A DNA stretch of 64,000 bases from Micrococcus flavus (GTDB lineage Bacteria; Actinomycetota; Actinomycetes; Actinomycetales; Micrococcaceae): contig NZ_JACHMC010000001.1 in NCBI RefSeq assembly GCF_014204815.1, forward strand, positions 1,612,001 to 1,676,000. The letters are read 5' to 3'. A program made the translations under genes and the position numbers. This document shows positions 56,957 through 64,000 of this stretch, piece after piece (the stretch's first letter is position 1; each line of letters begins with the position of its first letter). The notes under the pieces were generated by a model that was given only the letters and a program-made list of their open reading frames with translations, searched no databases and was not told the DNA's origin.

Positions 56957-57359
56957 TATCTATCCTATCATTATTGACAATCTTCTGCGCTAATTTCTTC
57001 GACGTAACCCCCAAGGCTTTTCTCGTCATAAAGAACAGCGACTCGTCAGGAACCGCCAGGTCACCACCCCAGCTGATCTGCCCTTCCATTTCCCCTAGGA
57101 TCTCATAAATCGATGCCACTTGAATGGGATCAAAGTTTCCCTTTACGCCATAAGGAAAGTAGTTCGGTGCGACATCAACGGCCGTTGCAGAAAGGCGGTT
57201 GGACCGCTCCCTAGAGAGGACCCTTCGATCTACCATATGCGCAACAGACGCACGTTCGTTAATATTCATCACCTCATAATGGAATCTACGTACAACACGC
57301 AGTAGAATTGCAGCCGTTTCGTCTCTTCGGAGAACTAGTTTGAGGCCGGTTCCATCTAG
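56922..57359 (-). pseudogene. Degenerate M15-peptidase-like (endolysin-type) fragment, low GC
   Basis: About 145 residues read in frame from a point where GC-rich DNA stops. The pattern ILLRVVRRFHYEV ... SNRLSATAVD ... FPYGVKGNFDPIQVASIYEIL ... ISWGGD ... PDESLFFM matches the M15 D-Ala-D-Ala peptidase layout SNHxxGxAxD ... WGGD ... DEMHF, recalled from phage lysins. The His of the first motif is Arg and the His of the last motif is Leu, so the zinc site is gone. The 5' end seems to be missing at the junction with the HIRAN partner gene; an ATG at 57269 could start a shorter product of 115 residues. Confidence 0.5.
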
Positions 57360-57556
57360 GTCGAATCGGGCCCCGTGTCCTCGCGCAAGCGGATCCCGGC
57401 GACGCAGACTGTGTCCCCGTACTTCTGGGACGGCTGCGGGGTCGCCTTCACCGTGATCAGCACGCGGGCCGCCTTGGGCCGACGGTCGGTCTCCTTGGGG
57501 TAGAGGGCCCGGCCGTCTCCGACCATGAAGAAGAGGGCGCCGCCGAACTCGCTCAC
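57356..57556 (-). CDS. Small partner of the HIRAN protein, possibly truncated
   Basis: 66 residues from the GTG at 57556, which overlaps the HIRAN gene stop as GTGA. The segment GDGRALYPKETDRRPKAARVLITVKATPQPSQKYGDTVCVAGIRL looks like the conserved start of a larger globular protein. It ends (DTGPDST) exactly where base composition drops from GC-rich to low GC. The likely reading is that the 3' part was lost in a recombination event. Function unknown. Confidence 0.55.
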   Translation of the reverse strand: MSEFGGALFFMVGDGRALYPKETDRRPKAARVLITVKATPQPSQKYGDTVCVAGIRLREDTGPDST

Positions 57557-59010
57557 GCGCCCTCTCCGTCGCCCGGGTCCTGGTTCTCTTCGCCGACGCC
57601 GCCCCACTCCCGGTCCTGCTGGTCACGAGGTGTGAGCGGACCCGCAACGGATCCGCCGCGGTCAGCCTCGAGCGCGGAAGCTTTCCGAAGCTGGTCCGGG
57701 CCAGCAACGAACACGATGACGAGGGCCGCGATGGTCAACAGCGGTCCGATCCCTGGGATGCCGGCCAGCAGCAGGCCCAGAAGTGTGATGCTGACCAGTG
57801 CGATCCAGGCGGTACGCCGAGGGTGCTTGCCCGCGTTCGAGCGTTCACGATCGTCAACGAACACCTGCTTACCCTTGACCGTGTAGAAAACCGGTCGCCG
57901 CGGACCGGAGCCTTCGCCGAGGCGTACGACGGTGTCGCTAAGGCGGACGGGCAGCGGGTTGACCGGAGGCTGGGGTGCGGTGCGCTTCTTCGGCGCAGCC
58001 GGCACCGCCGACGTGGCTCCGGGCCGAGAGGCAGGGGCACCCTGAACGCGGTCGGATCCGCCGTCCGCACGGAGACCGGCCACGTCCGCATAGCCCGCTC
58101 GTGCGATCGCGGAACTCCCAGAGCGCGGTCCCGTCTGGCGAGTGGTGTTCTCCTTGCCCTTGGGCTTCCCCTGGTAGGTGTTCGGGACGTCGTAGGTGTG
58201 GGCCTCGGGCACAAGCCGCGGGAAAAGCGGCATGTCCCGCAACCATTGATCTGTGAGCTCAGTGGACTTGGCGCCCTTGATCGTCAGCTCTGCAGCGAGG
58301 CCGGATCCGGTGATGGTGCCCCACACGCCCACGACGCGCCCCATACCGTCGGCGTGGTCGATCACGGGCAGGTAGTGGGCTGACGTTGCCGTGGTGAGTT
58401 CGCCGGCTTTCTGCCCGTCGAGGCGAACTTCAACGGTTCGACGCACGTTGCCATTGCGGAGCGTCGTGTCCGCTGAGTGCAGGGTCAGCAGCACTGGCCC
58501 CTTGCCCGACTTGGGCACGAAGTTGAACAGGTGCTCGAAGTGCTGGTCTTCCTTCGTCACCTGGTAGGTCTGTCGCCCGTACGGCAGGACGCTGGTCGTG
58601 GCCGGGTAGCCATCGTTCAGCGGCGCCATCCAGTCGGGCTCGGGCAACCCGACCCAGGCGCTGATCTCCAGCTCGCCCCGATAGTCCACGTACGCGTAGA
58701 GACGAGCGCTCGAGCGCAGCACGGCTCCCGACGCGACGATCCGCTTGATCGGCAAGTGGTAATCCGCAGCTAGCTCACGGGAGAGGTACCCGATGACCTG
58801 TCCCTCCGCTCGGACCGAAACTGCACGTCGGTCATAGGGGTTGTCCGGCTCGGGCACGATCTCCACAGGCACGGTTGCCTCTGCCGGAGCACCGTCTGCC
58901 GGAAGGCGTGGCAGCGCCCGCAGGAGGGCCTCCTTGTATGCGAACTCACCCACGAGTTCGACGCCGTTATACCCGCCATGGGGCAACTCGTAGTGCGTCG
59001 TCTCCGGCAT
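57553..59010 (-). CDS. HIRAN-domain membrane protein
   Basis: 485 residues. The N-terminal HIRAN-like domain (about 15-110) shows VELVGEF, VEIVPEPDNPYDRRAVSVRAEGQVIGYLSREL. HIRAN domains bind DNA ends or modified DNA in helicases such as HLTF, though stand-alone bacterial versions are uncharacterised. A middle beta-rich region (TLHSADTTLRNGNVRRTVEVRLDGQKAGELT, about 180-250) resembles a second HIRAN-like unit. A Pro/Ala linker follows, then two membrane helices at about 405-440 (LVSITLLGLLLAGIPGIGPLLTIAALVIVFVAG). The ATG has GGGAGA upstream. It is the largest intact gene of the island. Confidence 0.72.
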   Translation of the reverse strand: MPETTHYELPHGGYNGVELVGEFAYKEALLRALPRLPADGAPAEATVPVEIVPEPDNPYDRRAVSVRAEGQVIGYLSRELAADYHLPIKRIVASGAVLRSSARLYAYVDYRGELEISAWVGLPEPDWMAPLNDGYPATTSVLPYGRQTYQVTKEDQHFEHLFNFVPKSGKGPVLLTLHSADTTLRNGNVRRTVEVRLDGQKAGELTTATSAHYLPVIDHADGMGRVVGVWGTITGSGLAAELTIKGAKSTELTDQWLRDMPLFPRLVPEAHTYDVPNTYQGKPKGKENTTRQTGPRSGSSAIARAGYADVAGLRADGGSDRVQGAPASRPGATSAVPAAPKKRTAPQPPVNPLPVRLSDTVVRLGEGSGPRRPVFYTVKGKQVFVDDRERSNAGKHPRRTAWIALVSITLLGLLLAGIPGIGPLLTIAALVIVFVAGPDQLRKASALEADRGGSVAGPLTPRDQQDREWGGVGEENQDPGDGEGA

Positions 59011-59193
59011 GGCGGTCTCCCTCGTCGTACTGGCTCTCCTCGCCCGCTACGTCCAACTCCCTCCCGGCCGCCAGGTTTAGGCCCGGGTGCGCGGTGAGGT
59101 TGGCACGGCAAGAACCGGGCATGGTCGCGAGCATAACGCCCACTAAGAACGAACGATGAGGACGACGCGGGGCGGGCCCTTGTCCCGCTGCCG
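59011..59193. other. Spacer between HIRAN gene and phage head pseudogene
   Basis: 183 bases with no gene, no strong hairpin and no clear promoter. Confidence 0.4.
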
Positions 59194-59985
59194 CTACTCG
59201 CCTTTGAGCTGCTTCACCGTGGTGACGCGCCACGAGTCCCGCCAGGCCGGCGTCTCGTGCTTGGTGGTCATGTCCTCCCAGGCCGCGGCGCCGTCCTGGT
59301 AGAGCTTGAACCGGTCGGGCCCCATGATCCTCCGCTGGGATTCCACGGTGAGGCCGTCGAATCATGCGCGGGCGTCAGGGATCGTGCTGGGCGGCTCCAC
59401 GCTGCCGGGGAATCCGAGCTCGACGGCGGTCTTGGTGAGCGGCAGGCGGGTGCAGCGGCCGTTCTGGTGATCGTTCGGCCCGTACTCGTCGACGGGGTAC
59501 TCGGTCCCGTGCTTGACGAGGCACGACACGCAGGTGCGCTTGTCGAACGTGGTGTACCACACCCAGCCCTTGAGGATCCCCCGGTTGCTCTGTTCGGCGG
59601 CGTGCTGGGCCACCCGGTGGGCGTCGAGCTGTTCTGTCCTGGCGATGCGTTCACCGCGGACGGCGCCGCCCATGAACGCGCCCTCGAGCTGAGTCATGAT
59701 GCGTCGGGCCGTCTGCCGCGGGGTCGCCCCGACAACGATCCCGTTGCGGAGCTGGGCGCGCATGACGGGGACCATGGTGTCCGGCAGGGGGAGGGTCAGG
59801 GCGTGGATCGTCTGGGTGGTGCGGGCGACGATCGCGTCCGCGGCGGTGAGGTCGAGCGCCACCCAGGACGGCAGGGTCGGGAGGTGCTGGAGCTGGGCCA
59901 GGGCGGCGGAGCGGGAGGCGTCCTCGGCCATGGTGACGATCTCGAGGATGGTGGCCGCGGTGGACTCGTTGGCGGTCTGGGCCAT
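59194..59985 (-). pseudogene. Phage minor head (SPP1 gp7-like head morphogenesis) protein, in-frame TGA
   Basis: A frame of 264 codons from ATG 59985 to TAG 59194 with one internal TGA at 59362-59364. Before it, the head morphogenesis signature is seen: RIARTEQLDAHRVAQHAAE, a Cys pair in DKRTCVSCLVKHGTEYP, and NDHQNGRCTRLPL. After it, the frame goes on as FDGLTVESQRRIMGPDRFKLYQDGAAAWEDM, the usual C-terminal tail of this family. A Trp is expected at the TGA. It is the only recognisable phage structural gene in the island. Confidence 0.78.
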
Positions 59986-60488
59986 GTGATCCCCAGGCAA
60001 CCACCAAGGCGTTAGACCGCCGCCGGAATAGGGTGCGGCATCCCAGCCTCCGCTATGCGTCGTTGGTGATGCTGTGGGGGGCGCTGCTCTGTGGACCCAG
60101 CGTCCGCCCCCACTCATTCCTGCTCCAGGTTGGCGCTCTTGGCGGAAACGGCTTCCCGGTCTTCGCGATCCTTGATGTGCGAACCGAACCCGGTTAAGCC
60201 TTCGTGGGTTCCAGCGGCACGTCGGTGTTCTCAATGGGCCCAGCGAACACCTCACCGATGGTCAATTGTCGACGGTGTCAGCAACCTGAATTCTTAACGG
60301 CCAGCATGGGAGATGACGGGTCTGGTGGCCCTCCCGGTAGCCGCGACCATGAAATTCCCCTTGCGGTCCAAACAAGCATCCGACCGCCGAGGTCCAGATG
60401 CACTCGCAGGTCCAGAGCGAGTCATTGAACAGCCCGCACGAATGCGGCGGGTATCCGATGAATGGCCCTGATCAAGCCTGACAGGAGC
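59986..60488. other. Gene-free stretch at the island right end
   Basis: About 500 bases upstream of the phage head gene. Long open frames here are low-complexity and match nothing recognised. GC content is lower around 60190-60430. Confidence 0.4.
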
Positions 60489-60522
60489 GGCCCCTGACCC
60501 TGCACAGGGCAGGTCAGGGGCC
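60489..60522. terminator. Hairpin terminator of the tRNA gene, inside the island
   Basis: 11-bp perfect arms GGCCCCTGACC/GGTCAGGGGCC, extended by a smaller inner stem. Seven bases beyond the tRNA 3' end. The island thus supplies a terminator in place of the one left behind at 51379-51416. Confidence 0.7.
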
Positions 60523-60528
60523 GTTCTT

Positions 60529-60566
60529 GTAGGGCGTGCGGGGCTTGAACCCGCGACCCAGGGATT
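60529..60566. repeat. Right attachment repeat, within the intact tRNA gene
   Basis: 38 bases identical to 51428-51465. The crossover edge lies in the anticodon loop of the tRNA, a known class of integration position within tRNA genes. Confidence 0.9.
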
Positions 60567-60603
60567 ATGAGTCCCCTGCTCTGACCGACTGAGCTAACGC
60601 CCC
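60530..60603 (-). tRNA. tRNA with anticodon CAU (elongator Met or Ile2)
   Basis: 74 nt folding as a full cloverleaf: acceptor GGGGCGT/ACGCCCT (one G-U pair), D stem GCTC/GAGC, anticodon stem GGGGA/TCCCT with loop CTCATAA, variable loop GGGTC, T stem GCGGG/CCCGC with TTCAAGC, discriminator A. CCA is not encoded. A CAU anticodon fits elongator Met or, with lysidine, Ile2; the sequence alone does not decide. The gene is the island attachment site and remains complete. Confidence 0.92.
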
Positions 60604-60663
60604 CCGTCCCGCGCGGCGCGCACGCCGCCCGCGGGACCCGCCCATCCTAGCCAGCGGTGCGCG

Positions 60664-61884
60664 TCAGAGCTCGGCGCGGATGCGTGCGGCGGTCTCCCCG
60701 CGGTAGAGGCGCTCGAAGAGGTCCACGGTGCGGTGCGCCGAGTGCTGCGCCGCCTTGGCGTGGGAGGCCTCGCCCATGGCGGCGCGTTCGGTGTCGGGCA
60801 GGTCCAGGACACGGGCGATCCGGTCGGCGAGGGCCACGGGGTCCCCCGGCGGGAAGAGCCAGCCGTTGACGCCCTCGTCCACGAGGTGGGGCAGGGCCAG
60901 GGCGTCGGCGAGGACCACCGGCGTGGACGCGCTCATCGCCTCGAGGGACACCAGGGACTGCAGCTCCGCGATGCCGGGCTGGCAGAACACGTCCGCGCGC
61001 AGGTACGCCCGATGCAGCTCCTCCTCGGACACGTGGCCGCGGCGGTGCACACGGTCCACCACGCCCTCCTCGGCGATGACGCGGTCGATCGCGTCGCGCT
61101 GCTCGCCGTCGCCCACGATCTCCGCATGCACGTCCAGGTCCGGCCGCGTGCGCGCCAGGTGGGCCACGGCGCGGACGAGCACGTCCACGTGCTTCTCCAC
61201 CGCCAGCCGGCCCACGAACAGGACGGTGGGGTTCGCAGGGCGCTCGACCACCTCGCCGGGCGCGGGCTCGTAGGCCGCGGCGTCGATCCCGTTCGAGATC
61301 GGCAGCACCCGGTCCAGCCCGGCCCGCTCCGCCATGGCGCGGGCGGCCAGCGCGGTGGGGGTGGTCACGGCGGCGCCCCTGCCCATGAGCCGGCCCATCT
61401 GCCACCACGAGTAGCGGGAGTAGCGGTCCAGGATCCACTGGGGGAACGGCAGGAACGGCTCGAGGTTCTCGGGCATGAAGTGGTTGGTGGACACCGTCCG
61501 GATGCGGCGCTGCTCGGCCACCCGGATGGCGGCCGCGCCGATCATGTAGTGGCACTGGGCATGCACCACGTCCGGCTCCACCTGGGCCATGATCCGGCGC
61601 ATGGAGCGGCGGGCACGCGGGGGGAACACCAGCCGGTAGTACTCGTGGGTCGGCGCGTGCCAGGACTGCAGCCGGTGGACGGTGGCCTCGGGCCGGTGCT
61701 CCACGGTGTCCGGACCGTCCTCGGTGCGGGCGGCCACCACGTGCACCTCGTGCCCACGGGCGTGCAGCGCGGTGGCCAGGCGGAAGCAGAAGGTGGCGGC
61801 CCCGTTGACGTCCGGCGGATAGGTGTCCGCGGCGATCATCACGGTCAGCGGACGCGGTGCGCCGGGGAGCTCTCGTGGGCTCAC
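60664..61884 (-). CDS. Glycosyltransferase family 4 (mannosyltransferase-like)
   Basis: 406 residues, GT-B fold. The N-terminal ADTYPPDVNGAATFCFRLATAL and C-terminal LFVGRLAVEKHVDVLVRAV ... IVGDGEQRD ... GIAELQSLVSLEAMSASTPVVLADALALPHLV are typical of GT4 enzymes such as actinobacterial MgtA/PimB-like mannosyltransferases. It is probably a GDP-mannose-dependent glycolipid enzyme on the inner membrane face, by similarity only. The start overlaps the EamA gene by four bases. Confidence 0.88.
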   Translation of the reverse strand: MSPRELPGAPRPLTVMIAADTYPPDVNGAATFCFRLATALHARGHEVHVVAARTEDGPDTVEHRPEATVHRLQSWHAPTHEYYRLVFPPRARRSMRRIMAQVEPDVVHAQCHYMIGAAAIRVAEQRRIRTVSTNHFMPENLEPFLPFPQWILDRYSRYSWWQMGRLMGRGAAVTTPTALAARAMAERAGLDRVLPISNGIDAAAYEPAPGEVVERPANPTVLFVGRLAVEKHVDVLVRAVAHLARTRPDLDVHAEIVGDGEQRDAIDRVIAEEGVVDRVHRRGHVSEEELHRAYLRADVFCQPGIAELQSLVSLEAMSASTPVVLADALALPHLVDEGVNGWLFPPGDPVALADRIARVLDLPDTERAAMGEASHAKAAQHSAHRTVDLFERLYRGETAARIRAEL

Positions 61885-62780
61885 GTGGGGGTGTCTCCTG
61901 AGGTCGGGGCGGGGGCGCGGCCGTCCTGCCTCCGGGCCAGCACGTCGGGATGGCTCCGGGCCAGCCGCACGATCCCCACGGTAGCAACCAGCGCCGCGGC
62001 CACGAGCCCCGGCCCCACCCAGCCCGGCACGTCCGGGCGCAGCTCACCCAGCACCAGGATGCCGATCAGGACGCCCACCATGGGGTCGATCACGGTGAGG
62101 CCCGCGACCACCAGGTCCGGGGGGCCGTGCCGGTACGCGGTCTGCACGAACCACACGCCCAGCAGGCCCGCCGCGGCGACGACGGCGATCACGTCCCCGT
62201 CCGGGACGCGCCCGTCGAGCAGCCGCACGGCGGTGAGCCGGACGGCCACGGCCACGAACCCGTACAGCACGCCCGCCGCCAGGATCGGCACGAGCGCGCT
62301 GACGTGCCGTCGCAGCCACAGTGCCGCCGGGACGGCCAGGAGGACGGCCGCCCAGGCGATCGCCACCGTGACGCGCTCCTGCGCCGGCGTGGGCACCGGG
62401 TTCTGCCGGGTGGCGGCCAGGGTGATGAGCACGAAGGCGGCGGACCCCACGGTGCACGCGGCGATGGCAGCCCACGTGCCGCGGTCGATGCGCAGGCCGG
62501 CGGTGCGGGCGTGCAGCACCGTGGTCACGGCCACGGCGATCGCCCCGAGGGGCTGGATCACGCTCAGCGGGGCCAGGGCCAGGGCGGTGACGTTGAGGAC
62601 GATGCCCGCCACCATGAGCGCCCCGCCCATGAGCCAGACGGGGGAGCGCAGCAGGGCCAGCATCCCGGCCCCCGCGGGGGCCCGTCCCTCGAGGGCGCGC
62701 ACGCCACGGGCCTGGCGCTCGCTGCCGAGCGCCAGGAACACCGCGCCCGCGAGGGCGCACAGGACCGGGATCAGCGGCAC
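61881..62780 (-). CDS. EamA/DMT-type membrane transporter
   Basis: 299 residues with ten predicted transmembrane helices in two halves, as in drug/metabolite transporters (first half ending near PLGAIAVAVTTVLHAR, second half with TVIDPMVGVLIGILVLGE). The substrate is unknown. The overlap with the downstream glycosyltransferase suggests they work in the same envelope process. The start is GTG at 62780; the ribosome site is weak. Confidence 0.82.
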   Translation of the reverse strand: MPLIPVLCALAGAVFLALGSERQARGVRALEGRAPAGAGMLALLRSPVWLMGGALMVAGIVLNVTALALAPLSVIQPLGAIAVAVTTVLHARTAGLRIDRGTWAAIAACTVGSAAFVLITLAATRQNPVPTPAQERVTVAIAWAAVLLAVPAALWLRRHVSALVPILAAGVLYGFVAVAVRLTAVRLLDGRVPDGDVIAVVAAAGLLGVWFVQTAYRHGPPDLVVAGLTVIDPMVGVLIGILVLGELRPDVPGWVGPGLVAAALVATVGIVRLARSHPDVLARRQDGRAPAPTSGDTPT

Positions 62781-62904
62781 GGTACGGCAACGGGTCCGGC
62801 GGCGGTGGACATGGTCTCCTCAGGGGGCGGACGGAGCGTCGGGCGGGAGCGGGCGGAGGAGACGAGCGCCGCACGCACGGGCCTGCCCCCCTCCCCCAGC
62901 CTAA

Positions 62905-62949
62905 CGACGACGACGCCCCGATCCGGAGCGGATCGGGGCGCCGTCGTCG
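62905..62949. terminator. Hairpin terminator with GACGAC arms
   Basis: About 19-bp arms (ACGACGACGCCCCGATC ... GATCGGGGCGCCGTCGT) with one mismatch. It ends the 62966-63949 gene. Confidence 0.75.
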
Positions 62950-62965
62950 GCGGCGGCCGCAGGGG

Positions 62966-63949
62966 TCAGTCGCGGCGGCCGCGCAGACGGGAGGCCAGGA
63001 CGGCGAACGCGGTGCCGGAGGCGCCGAGCAGCGCGAGCGGCTGCCAGCGATCCTTGACGTAGTCCTCCGCGGAGGCCACCTGCTCGCCGGCTCGGGCGGC
63101 GCCGGTGTACGGGGCGGTCTGGTCGGTCGCGTGGGCGGTGTCCGGCGTGGCGCCGCGCAGCTTGCGCTGGGCGGTGAAGGCGGCCACGTTGCCCTTGACG
63201 CTGGTGCGCTCCTCGAGGCCGGAGCGGATGTCGCCGAGGTGGCGGCGGCGCAGCTCGGCGCGCCGGCGCACCTCGTCCTCGGAGGCGTCGTCCTGGTCCG
63301 GGTGGGGAGCGGCGAGGCCGTTCTTGCGGGCCTTCTTGTTCTCCTCCTCCTCGATCTTCTTGCGCTCGGCCGCGCGCTGCTTCTCGATGCGCTGCGCCTC
63401 CTTGCGCTCGGCCTTCAGGCGGTCGTACTCGGCCGGATCGAAGTCGTTGCCCTCCTTGAGGTAGCCGAGGTCGTACTCGAGGTTCCGGACGGTCTCCTGC
63501 GGCACGAGCGGCATGGCGCCCTTGATCTGCATCGCGCCGACGCCGGCGAGGACCAGGCCGAGCACGAGGAACACGAGGGCCACCATGAGCGCCGGGAACC
63601 AGAAGGTCGGATCCGCGAAGGCGCCGATCAGGGCGACCACCAGGGCCACCAGCATGAGCGCCAGCAGGCCCAGGCCGAGGACGGCGAGGGCCGCGCCGAT
63701 GCCGACCTTCTTGCCCTTGGAGGCGAGGTGCCCCTTGGCCAGGGACAGCTCGTCCTTCAGCTGCAGCGGCAGCAGGCGCACGAGGGCGCCCAGGAGGTCG
63801 GACAGCGAGCTGGCGCGCGTCTGCGTGGTCACCGGGGTGGTGGGACGCGGCGCGCGCACGCCTGCGTGGGCGTGCGCGCCCGTCGGGTGCTGCTGATGAG
63901 CACCGGTGCTGGTCTGCGACGCGGTGCCCGTGGGAGCGGCGTGGGACAT
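62966..63949 (-). CDS. DUF1469-type (phage holin superfamily 6) membrane protein with coiled-coil tail
   Basis: 327 residues. A Thr/His/Pro-rich N-terminus of about 45 residues is followed by the region SSLSDLLGALVRLLPLQLKDELSLAKGHLASKGKKVGIG, with two membrane helices (about 87-112 and 118-145) as in DUF1469 proteins. A strongly charged helical stretch (YDRLKAERKEAQRIEKQRAAERKKIEEEENKKARK) follows, then a C-terminal helix (LALLGASGTAFAVLASRLRG) like that of DUF3618 proteins. The composite suggests a fusion of two normally separate small envelope proteins. The ATG at 63949 follows GGAAGG. Confidence 0.75.
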   Translation of the reverse strand: MSHAAPTGTASQTSTGAHQQHPTGAHAHAGVRAPRPTTPVTTQTRASSLSDLLGALVRLLPLQLKDELSLAKGHLASKGKKVGIGAALAVLGLGLLALMLVALVVALIGAFADPTFWFPALMVALVFLVLGLVLAGVGAMQIKGAMPLVPQETVRNLEYDLGYLKEGNDFDPAEYDRLKAERKEAQRIEKQRAAERKKIEEEENKKARKNGLAAPHPDQDDASEDEVRRRAELRRRHLGDIRSGLEERTSVKGNVAAFTAQRKLRGATPDTAHATDQTAPYTGAARAGEQVASAEDYVKDRWQPLALLGASGTAFAVLASRLRGRRD

Positions 63950-64000
63950 GGGACGTGCCTTCCGTGTGATCGTCGTCACGCAGCCGCTCGGGCCGCGCGC

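Larger units (their letters stand above)
51428..60566. mobile_element. tRNA-anchored genomic island, about 9.1 kb, integrase-less
   Basis: Bounded by the 38-bp repeat of the tRNA(CAU) 3' half. Contents in order: lipoprotein, DUF488 protein, two IS481-type and one IS5-type element in tandem, low-GC patch, HIRAN-domain gene and partner, phage minor head protein pseudogene. The island carries its own hairpin next to the intact tRNA. No tyrosine or serine integrase frame was found, so it is probably a remnant of a prophage or phage-like element whose integrase was lost. Confidence 0.85.

Noticed and set aside
57356-57359. CTAG at the HIRAN-partner junction as another IS481 target scar
   Set aside because: CTAG is frequent in the adjacent low-GC DNA (for example near 56168, 56908 and 57335), so its presence at the junction carries no weight, and no inverted repeat is left.
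54301-59364. UGA recoded as Trp throughout the island
   Set aside because: Two TGA codons at Trp positions raised the idea, but intact island genes (HIRAN, DUF488, IS481-A) use TGG for Trp, and several genes end in TGA. Ordinary decay is simpler.
1-64000. CRISPR arrays, rRNA genes, restriction-modification genes
   Set aside because: No regularly spaced repeats, no rRNA sequence and no methyltransferase/endonuclease pair were seen. The only direct repeats found are those reported.

Overview
This is a 64-kb chromosomal stretch from a very high-GC actinobacterium. Gene order, protein sequences and the G/C-saturated third codon positions fit Micrococcus or a close member of Micrococcaceae; that is an inference from content, not a database match. 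Most genes lie on the minus strand in tightly packed operons with ATGA or GTGA stop/start overlaps.

Layout. 1-7.2 kb: 5' part of ftsK, then dapA, a membrane acyltransferase (+), a TPR-like membrane protein, dapB, an M16 peptidase and a small membrane protein (+). 7.2-20.6 kb: the translation and RNA block pnp, rpsO, CPBP protease (+), methyltransferase, ribF, two small membrane proteins, truB, rbfA, infB, ylxR/rnpM, nusA, rimP. 20.6-29.3 kb: TSUP permease, proS, GNAT, ispG, lipoprotein, rseP, dxr, so two MEP isoprenoid genes flank a site-2 protease. 29.4-31.4 kb: an acetate-type symporter and its DUF485 partner. 31.6-42.9 kb: a leucine/branched-chain degradation block. It has a TetR-controlled operon (methylcrotonyl-type carboxylase beta and alpha, acyl-CoA dehydrogenase, MaoC hydratase, CitE lyase) and a branched-chain keto-acid dehydrogenase operon, each with a visible palindromic operator. 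43.0-48.0 kb: rpsB-tsf-pyrH-frr-cdsA followed by a DivIVA-repeat protein. 48.3-51.4 kb: M23 peptidase, a glycosyltransferase and a LysM-NlpC/P60 hydrolase. 60.5-64 kb: tRNA(CAU), a second glycosyltransferase, an EamA permease and a DUF1469-type membrane protein.

The accessory part is 51.43-60.57 kb, a tRNA-anchored genomic island. The 3' half of tRNA(CAU) is duplicated exactly: a 38-bp direct repeat at 51428-51465 and 60529-60566 defines about 9.1 kb of inserted DNA. Inside are a lipoprotein, a DUF488 protein, three insertion sequences stacked end to end in one CTAG target, a low-GC patch with a degenerate M15-peptidase-like fragment and a membrane protein, a HIRAN-domain membrane protein with a possibly truncated partner, and a phage minor head protein broken by an in-frame TGA. 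No integrase is visible, so the element looks like a decayed phage-derived island.

Regulatory signals seen repeatedly are leaderless starts (a TANNNT-like -10 box 6-7 nt before the start codon) and strong GC hairpin terminators, several with GACGACG...CGTCGTC outer arms.
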